From NCBI GenBank assembly GCA_947175845.1, contig CAMWOK010000208.1, positions 1 to 5,712 of the forward strand: a DNA stretch of 5,712 nucleotides. The letters run 5' to 3'. The DNA comes from an uncultured Lachnospiraceae bacterium. Lineage in GTDB: Bacteria; Bacillota; Clostridia; Lachnospirales; Lachnospiraceae. How positions within the stretch are numbered: the first letter of the stretch is position 1; every line of letters begins with the position of its first letter. This document shows positions 1 to 5,712 of this stretch, in pieces. Made by a program: the position numbers and the translations under genes. The notes beneath the pieces are model-generated. The model did no database searches. It was not told where the DNA came from and saw only the letters and a program-made list of their open reading frames with translations.

Positions 1-57
1 CAGCTGAACAATCAGGCAAGTCAAGGTGCCAGTTACTTAATATTCGTTGTACTAGGC

Positions 58-618
58 TCACTCCCTGCTCCACAAGTAGCTGTACGCCTGTGTACGCGCC
101 GCAAACCGCTGTGTCTTGAGCAGTTTGCGAACCTCCGCCTTCGTGTACCATCCCGGCACAATCTCCTCCACCGTGGAGGTGCTTGGCTTAAATGTCCCCC
201 GCGCTTTCCCCACCACGCAGACATTGATCTCATTGCTGAACCCTACCGCGCTGTAGCTTGGCCCGATAAAATCGTCTATCTCATACAATTCCAGTCCGGT
301 CTCCTCCCACAGCTCGCGCTTTGCGCTCTCGACCGGCTCCTCGCCCTCGTCTATCAGCCCCGCCGGAAAGTTGTAGACCCAGTCGCCTACCGCCATGCGG
401 AACTCCTTATCAATCAGCAGTTTTTCTCCGCTCTCGTCCGTCGCGATGATGACGACGGAGTCCGGCCTGCTGCCATTGAGCGCCTCGAGCGTGTCCAGAT
501 CTTTGCTGCGGCTGATGATCTCGTAGATTTTTTCAGTTTTATCCACAGTCTCGTAAGCGACATCATAGCGCGTGATAAATGTTCCTTCTTCTCTCTTTCT
601 GATCCCTTTGAATTTCAT
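58..618 (-). CDS. NUDIX hydrolase, ADP-ribose pyrophosphatase-like
   Basis: Probable cytoplasmic nucleoside-diphosphate-linked pyrophosphatase. The family hydrolyses ADP-ribose or similar NDP-sugars to AMP plus a phosphosugar, using Mg2+ held by the Nudix box. The Nudix signature G-x5-E-x7-R-E-L-x-E-E-x-G-L is complete (residues 87-109 from the chosen start; 99-121 from the upstream start), with its REL-x-EE core intact. The preceding FPAG and the N-terminal strand ending in YEIISR resemble ADP-ribose pyrophosphatases, but the substrate cannot be fixed from sequence. Start choice: the ATG at 618 gives an N-terminus MKFKGIRKREEG, typical of clostridial relatives, and has AAGGAGG 11 nt upstream. 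An in-frame ATG at 654 would add 12 residues (198 instead of 186 aa) and has GAGGA 6 nt upstream. The extra residues TKED are simply the downstream Shine-Dalgarno read as codons, which favours 618. The gene is divergent from the response regulator and no shared function is evident. No terminator is visible in the 57 nt after its stop. Confidence 0.93.
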   Translation of the reverse strand: MKFKGIRKREEGTFITRYDVAYETVDKTEKIYEIISRSKDLDTLEALNGSRPDSVVIIATDESGEKLLIDKEFRMAVGDWVYNFPAGLIDEGEEPVESAKRELWEETGLELYEIDDFIGPSYSAVGFSNEINVCVVGKARGTFKPSTSTVEEIVPGWYTKAEVRKLLKTQRFAARTQAYSYLWSRE

Positions 619-629
619 ATCATCCAGAT

Positions 630-636
630 CCTCCTT
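630..636 (-). promoter_or_regulatory. Ribosome binding site of the NUDIX gene (decides start)
   Basis: On the minus strand this reads AAGGAGG, a near-perfect anti-16S match, 11 nt before the ATG at 618. The spacing is slightly long. A competing weaker GAGGA at 661-665 sits 6 nt before the ATG at 654, so both starts are possible, with 618 preferred. Confidence 0.55.
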
Positions 637-741
637 CGTTGATGATAACTCCATTATACATCCTCACTCCTGCAAAAACAAATACCCTAATAAAAAATTC
701 ACAAAAACAAACTTTCTGTTTATTAATCGCACACTTTATGC

Positions 742-758
742 TAATATAAGTATATAAT
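742..758 (+). promoter_or_regulatory. Candidate promoter -10 region for the response regulator/kinase pair
   Basis: A perfect TATAAT lies at 753-758 in the AT-rich divergent gap. An overlapping extended -10 alternative (TG at 739-740, then TAATAT at 742-747) lies just upstream. No good TTGACA-like -35 is found at the right distance from either one; TTTATT at 719-724 is the best for the upstream option. Transcription from here would give a leader of about 50 nt before the ATG at 815. No hairpin or riboswitch-like structure was noticed in that leader. Confidence 0.4.
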
Positions 759-814
759 GGATAAAATCTTTCAAAAGCATAAATTTTAACCACAGATCTC
801 AGGAGGACTTTACA

Positions 815-1708
815 ATGAAGTATAAGGTATTGTTGGCTGGAAACAGCCGGAAACTCATCGGAAATTTTTTTCTGCAGATGGATTTCGCATTTGAGTGCGT
901 GACATCATCCATCATTTTTGATGACCTGAAAAATCATGTCCAGTATTTTGAACCGGACATTTTTATCTATTGTATGCGCGCGGAAACGCGTGAGGATCTC
1001 ATCACAGTCGCAAGCTTCCACGATGTACTCGGCAAAAACGACATCCCGTTTGCTGCCATCGGCGATTCCGTGAGTCTTGATTTCATGAGCAAGATTCCAA
1101 ACTGTGTGCCCGAGCTGAGCATCAAACTTCCGATGTCCACCACGGACATGGAGGACACCATCACAAGATTTATCAAGAAGCACAAGGCATTTCTGTCCTC
1201 TGCCGCGGACTCACCGCTCTCCCTTGCGCTGAACGCCAACGCCAACAGTGCATTTGACACGCTGGCACAGCTCGACACTGTGCTAGAGGCAGTCGAGAAG
1301 GCACCTGAGGACAAAGACACCGCAGGACGGCAGCCGGAAGCACCCGACCGCCACCGCATTCTTGTCATCGACGACGCCACAATCATTCACAAGACAATCA
1401 AGGGATATCTGGATTCCCGGTACGAAGTCGCCACCGCCATCAGCGGAAAAGTCGCGCTCCGGTTCCTTAACGCCAAGGAAGTCAGCCTGATTCTGCTCGA
1501 CTATGAGATGCCGGAGATGAACGGGCCTGCCGTTCTTGAGGAGATCCGCAAAGACCCTTATCTTGCAACCATTCCCGTCGTATTCCTCACAGGAATCAAC
1601 GATGTGGAAAAAATCAAGAGCGCCCTCGCGCTGAAGCCGCAGGGGTATCTGCTGAAACCTGTCGAGAGAGATTCCCTCCTCGCCAAAATCAGGGAACTTA
1701 TTGACTAA
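815..1708 (+). CDS. Response regulator: degenerate receiver plus intact receiver, no output domain
   Basis: A 297-residue cytoplasmic protein, probably the terminal phosphoryl acceptor for the kinase encoded 27 nt downstream. The C-terminal receiver (about 180-297) is complete: acidic pair D186/D187, phospho-acceptor D229 within LLDYEMPEMNG, switch threonine T259 in FLTG, and lysine K281 in LLKP. Residues 1-122 look like a second receiver fold (VLLAGN strand, PDIFIYCM strand, IPFAAIG strand). This part lacks the acidic pair (G9/N10 instead), has Y52/C53 where the acceptor Asp should be, and has G83 in place of the switch Thr/Ser, so it should not be phosphorylated. A polar, alanine-rich linker (about 125-178) joins the halves. 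There is no DNA-binding, GGDEF, EAL, HD-GYP or methylesterase domain, so output must be through protein contact. AGGAGG at 801-806 lies 8 nt before the ATG. It is presumably co-transcribed with the kinase. The receiver call is firm; the pseudo-receiver fold is inferred from pattern. Confidence 0.93.
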   Translation: MKYKVLLAGNSRKLIGNFFLQMDFAFECVTSSIIFDDLKNHVQYFEPDIFIYCMRAETREDLITVASFHDVLGKNDIPFAAIGDSVSLDFMSKIPNCVPELSIKLPMSTTDMEDTITRFIKKHKAFLSSAADSPLSLALNANANSAFDTLAQLDTVLEAVEKAPEDKDTAGRQPEAPDRHRILVIDDATIIHKTIKGYLDSRYEVATAISGKVALRFLNAKEVSLILLDYEMPEMNGPAVLEEIRKDPYLATIPVVFLTGINDVEKIKSALALKPQGYLLKPVERDSLLAKIRELID

Positions 1709-1735
1709 ACCGTATAAAATGGGAGGCATGTCATT

Positions 1736-4422
<2,687 letters not shown>

Positions 4423-4423
<1 letters not shown>

Positions 4424-4451
4424 AAGAATACCCTTCGGGGTATTCTTTTTT
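4423..4451 (+). terminator. Rho-independent terminator between convergent genes
   Basis: An 11-bp perfect stem (4423-4433 with 4438-4448) with a stable TTCG tetraloop (4434-4437). It runs into six T residues (4446-4451). It begins on the last base of the kinase stop codon and ends one base before the AraC-family stop codon. Read on the minus strand the same stem has a CGAA loop and only a short, interrupted T tail (TTCTTTC), so it may also end the opposing transcript but less efficiently. Confidence 0.92.
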
Positions 4452-4452
4452 G

Positions 4453-5319
4453 TCACTGGCTCAGCTTGTATTCACTGCGGTACTGGTTTGGCGTCTTGCC
4501 GGTCGACTTCTTAAACGCCTGTGAAAAATAGGACTGGGATGAGAAGCCGAGCGTGGTCGAAATCTGTGCGATCGAGTATGTCGTGGACTCCAGAAGCGAT
4601 TTGCCCTCCTGTATCCGCTTCTGCAACAGATACGTGATGGGAGAAACCCCGACATATCTCGTGAATGCATGGACCATATAATACTTGTTCATGTGGGAGA
4701 GCGACGCCAGCGTGTCCAGCGTTATATTCTCTGCATAGTTTGCCTCGAGATAATTCTTGATTCGAATGCACTCCCGGTTCGCGAACGCGTTGCTGCCCTG
4801 AACGATAGACAGATGATTATTCCGGAGCATACACAGCAGGATAACATCCAGCAGCTTTTGGCACACAGACTCATAGTTGCCCTGTTTTTTGTCGATCTCC
4901 TCTAGCATAATATTCAGATATGCATAGATATTCGAACGCTGCGTATTATACTTATACACATCCCCAAATGCCGTCTGCATGTAGACGCCCTCCTGCGCTG
5001 CCGCAATATTTTCAAACGAGAAGGAAAGCCCCTCTATCCCCAGCACAATATACTCGAGAGGGGCTGTCCGCAGTGATTTTTCCGTGTGCTGGACATTGGG
5101 ATTGATGACAACCATGTCGTTGGAACACACCGGAAACTCCATGCCCTCTGTGATGAAGGAGCCGCTCCCCCGCACAACATAAAAAAGCTCACTGAATGTG
5201 TGGGAGTGCAGGATGCTCTGCCAGTCTCCCTCATATTTTGATGTGGAAACATACAAAAGCTTCACTCCGTCAAAGCAGGTGATCGGATTGTCTTCTATAC
5301 AATGTCTGGTATTCCCCAT
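4453..5319 (-). CDS. AraC-family transcriptional regulator with N-terminal cupin domain
   Basis: A 288-residue DNA-binding regulator. The N-terminal cupin-like ligand domain (about 15-105) keeps the full metal-site pattern: H38-x-H40-x3-E44-x6-G51 in the first motif and P74...H78 in the second. It could therefore bind a metal or a small ligand such as a sugar. The middle (about 110-180) is helical, as in family dimerisation/linker regions. The C-terminal AraC double helix-turn-helix spans about 184-283. The first helix-turn-helix is around residues 199-220. The second ends in the family signature GFSSQSYFSQAFKKSTGKTP followed by NQYR. Start choice: the ATG at 5319 has GGGGAG 6 nt upstream. 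A longer in-frame reading from 5406 (317 aa) would translate AT-rich DNA that includes an inverted repeat, so it is unlikely. It is convergent with the kinase and separated by a terminator, hence an independent transcript. Such regulators usually control an adjacent, often divergent, uptake or catabolic gene, which here would lie beyond the right edge. Ligand and targets are unknown. Confidence 0.94.
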   Translation of the reverse strand: MGNTRHCIEDNPITCFDGVKLLYVSTSKYEGDWQSILHSHTFSELFYVVRGSGSFITEGMEFPVCSNDMVVINPNVQHTEKSLRTAPLEYIVLGIEGLSFSFENIAAAQEGVYMQTAFGDVYKYNTQRSNIYAYLNIMLEEIDKKQGNYESVCQKLLDVILLCMLRNNHLSIVQGSNAFANRECIRIKNYLEANYAENITLDTLASLSHMNKYYMVHAFTRYVGVSPITYLLQKRIQEGKSLLESTTYSIAQISTTLGFSSQSYFSQAFKKSTGKTPNQYRSEYKLSQ

Positions 5320-5325
5320 AATACA

Positions 5326-5331
5326 CTCCCC
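5326..5331 (-). promoter_or_regulatory. Ribosome binding site fixing the AraC-family start
   Basis: On the minus strand this reads GGGGAG, 6 nt before the ATG at 5319. It supports the 288-residue form over the 317-residue reading. Confidence 0.7.
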
Positions 5332-5352
5332 TTTTGCCGTCCGGCCAATCCA

Positions 5353-5399
5353 TTTTAGAAATTTTGTATATAGACCAAATAAATCCAAAATTTCTAAAA
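5353..5399. repeat. 14-bp perfect inverted repeat upstream of the AraC-family gene
   Basis: The left arm TTTTAGAAATTTTG (5353-5366) and right arm CAAAATTTCTAAAA (5386-5399) are exact reverse complements with a 19-nt spacer. The right arm's motif recurs upstream with one mismatch at 5577-5590 (CAAGATTTCTAAAA). The repeat lies 34 nt before the regulator's start codon. It could be a paired operator for autoregulation or an AT-rich hairpin in the leader RNA. The low GC content and recurrence of the half-site favour a protein-binding role, but this is inference. Confidence 0.6.
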
Positions 5400-5540
5400 A
5401 ACACATAAAATCTTTTTTGTAGATACAGCACAGAAGCGCGGCAGAATTTATTTGTGATAAATTTCTTGATTTCTATAAAATGCATAAACTTCTTTCATCC
5501 ATGCAAATTGCAGTGTGCACTTTGTACAACTTCTGATTTT

Positions 5541-5569
5541 ATCCTAACACATTTTTAAAAAATATTCAA
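5541..5569 (-). promoter_or_regulatory. Candidate promoter for the AraC-family gene
   Basis: On the minus strand: TTGAAT (5569-5564), a 17-nt spacer, then TAGGAT (5546-5541), preceded by TG in extended -10 position. Each hexamer matches four of six consensus bases. It would leave a leader of about 215 nt carrying the 14-bp inverted repeat. In DNA this AT-rich other promoters are possible. Confidence 0.35.
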
Positions 5570-5576
5570 CAAAAAG

Positions 5577-5590
5577 CAAGATTTCTAAAA
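5577..5590 (-). repeat. Third, near-identical copy of the inverted-repeat arm
   Basis: The minus strand reads TTTTAGAAATCTTG, matching the 5353-5366 arm at 13 of 14 positions. It ends about 7 bp upstream of the candidate -35 at 5564-5569. A partial copy of the core (ATTTCTA on the plus strand) also occurs at 5469-5475. The spacing suggests regulator half-sites, though AT-rich DNA makes short matches cheap. Confidence 0.4.
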
Positions 5591-5603
5591 TATCCAGCAA
5601 CAA

Positions 5604-5618
5604 TCAGATTGAATCTGA
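5604..5618. promoter_or_regulatory. 15-bp palindrome, operator-like
   Basis: TCAGATT-G-AATCTGA is a perfect 7-bp inverted repeat around one base. It overlaps the -35 hexamer of the rightward candidate promoter (5609-5614) and lies about 35 bp upstream of the leftward one. This is where an operator controlling a divergent promoter pair would sit. The binding protein is unknown. Confidence 0.45.
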
Positions 5619-5637
5619 AAAATGAAATGGTTATACT
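5609..5637 (+). promoter_or_regulatory. Candidate divergent promoter facing the truncated right edge
   Basis: TTGAAT (5609-5614), a 17-nt spacer, then TATACT (5632-5637): four and five consensus bases at optimal spacing. Transcription would begin near 5644, where genomic sequence gives way to adapter, so any gene it serves is absent from this window. Confidence 0.4.
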
Positions 5638-5644
5638 TAAGTTA

Positions 5645-5712
5645 CTGTCTCTAATACAAATCTTAAGCTACCGACGATACTCCTGGGGGAGATCTCGGAG
5701 GTCGCCGTATCA
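5645..5712 (+). other. Illumina Nextera adapter read-through (library artefact, not genomic)
   Basis: Positions 5645-5663 match the Tn5 mosaic end CTGTCTCTTATACACATCT at 17 of 19 bases. Positions 5664-5677 match the i5-side adapter GACGCTGCCGACGA at 11 of 14. Positions 5678-5685 (TACTCCTG) match the reverse complement of index S507/N507 (TACTCCTT) at 7 of 8. Positions 5686-5712 match the reverse-complemented P5 sequence at 24 of 27, including GGTCGCCGTATCA at its end. All four blocks are in the correct order with exact spacing and no indels, so chance is excluded. The mismatches look like low-quality read-end errors kept in a contig end. Adapter identities are recalled from general knowledge, not searched. 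Confidence 0.96.

Noticed and set aside
1..57. Possible terminator or adapter at the left edge
   Set aside because: The only pairing found is a 4-bp GGCA/TGCC stem with no T tract, and the sequence matches none of the adapters I recall. Nothing supportable is present.
572..757. 61-codon plus-strand open frame across the NUDIX start and intergenic region
   Set aside because: It overlaps the conserved NUDIX N-terminus antisense, has no ribosome binding site of note, and contains the candidate promoter.
5320..5406. 29-residue N-terminal extension of the AraC-family protein
   Set aside because: It translates AT-rich leader DNA including an inverted-repeat arm. The internal ATG at 5319 has a strong, well-spaced ribosome binding site and matches the usual domain start.
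5445..5529. Several short palindromes (AATTTAT/ATAAATT, TGCAA-A-TTGCA, GTGCAC, TTGTACAA)
   Set aside because: Each is short enough to occur by chance in AT-rich DNA and they do not share a motif, so they are not listed as features.
5645..5663. Tn5/IS50 mosaic end as evidence for a real transposon
   Set aside because: It is followed directly by Nextera adapter, index and P5 blocks in exact order, so it comes from tagmentation library preparation.

Overview
The window looks like a fragment of a low-to-moderate GC Firmicutes (Clostridia, most likely Lachnospiraceae-like) chromosome. This rests on strong AGGAGG-type ribosome binding sites, very AT-rich intergenic DNA around GC-balanced genes, and a soluble PocR-type hybrid histidine kinase beside a cupin-type AraC regulator. 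The taxonomic placement is an inference from style, not a marker-gene result.

Layout, left to right. Positions 1-57 hold no recognisable gene or terminator. A NUDIX hydrolase (ADP-ribose pyrophosphatase-like) runs leftward, ending at 58. An AT-rich divergent intergenic region (about 619-814) carries a candidate promoter for the rightward genes. Two co-oriented genes 27 nt apart follow: a response regulator (815-1708) made of a degenerate receiver plus an intact receiver, and an 895-residue soluble hybrid kinase (1736-4423). The kinase order is PocR sensor, HisKA, HATPase, pseudo-receiver, receiver, Hpt and a C-terminal helical tail. A strong TTCG-loop hairpin terminator (4423-4451) separates them from a convergent AraC-family regulator (start 5319, stop 4453). 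Upstream of that regulator is about 325 nt of AT-rich non-coding DNA. It holds a 14-bp inverted repeat, repeated TAGAAAT motifs, a 15-bp palindrome, and candidate promoters in both directions.

The last 68 bases (5645-5712) are not genomic. They match, with scattered errors, the Illumina Nextera read-through: the Tn5 mosaic end, the i5-side adapter, an index matching reverse-complemented S507/N507 at 7 of 8 bases, and the P5 sequence. The right edge is therefore an untrimmed contig end, and whatever gene lies divergent to the AraC regulator is missing.

How the parts work together: the kinase has every residue needed for an internal phosphorelay (His199 to Asp612 to His758), and the upstream regulator offers the natural terminal acceptor (Asp229). 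Neither protein has a DNA-binding or enzymatic output domain, so the relay's output is unknown. The AraC regulator is on the other strand and probably acts on a missing gene to the right. Its link to the relay is only positional.
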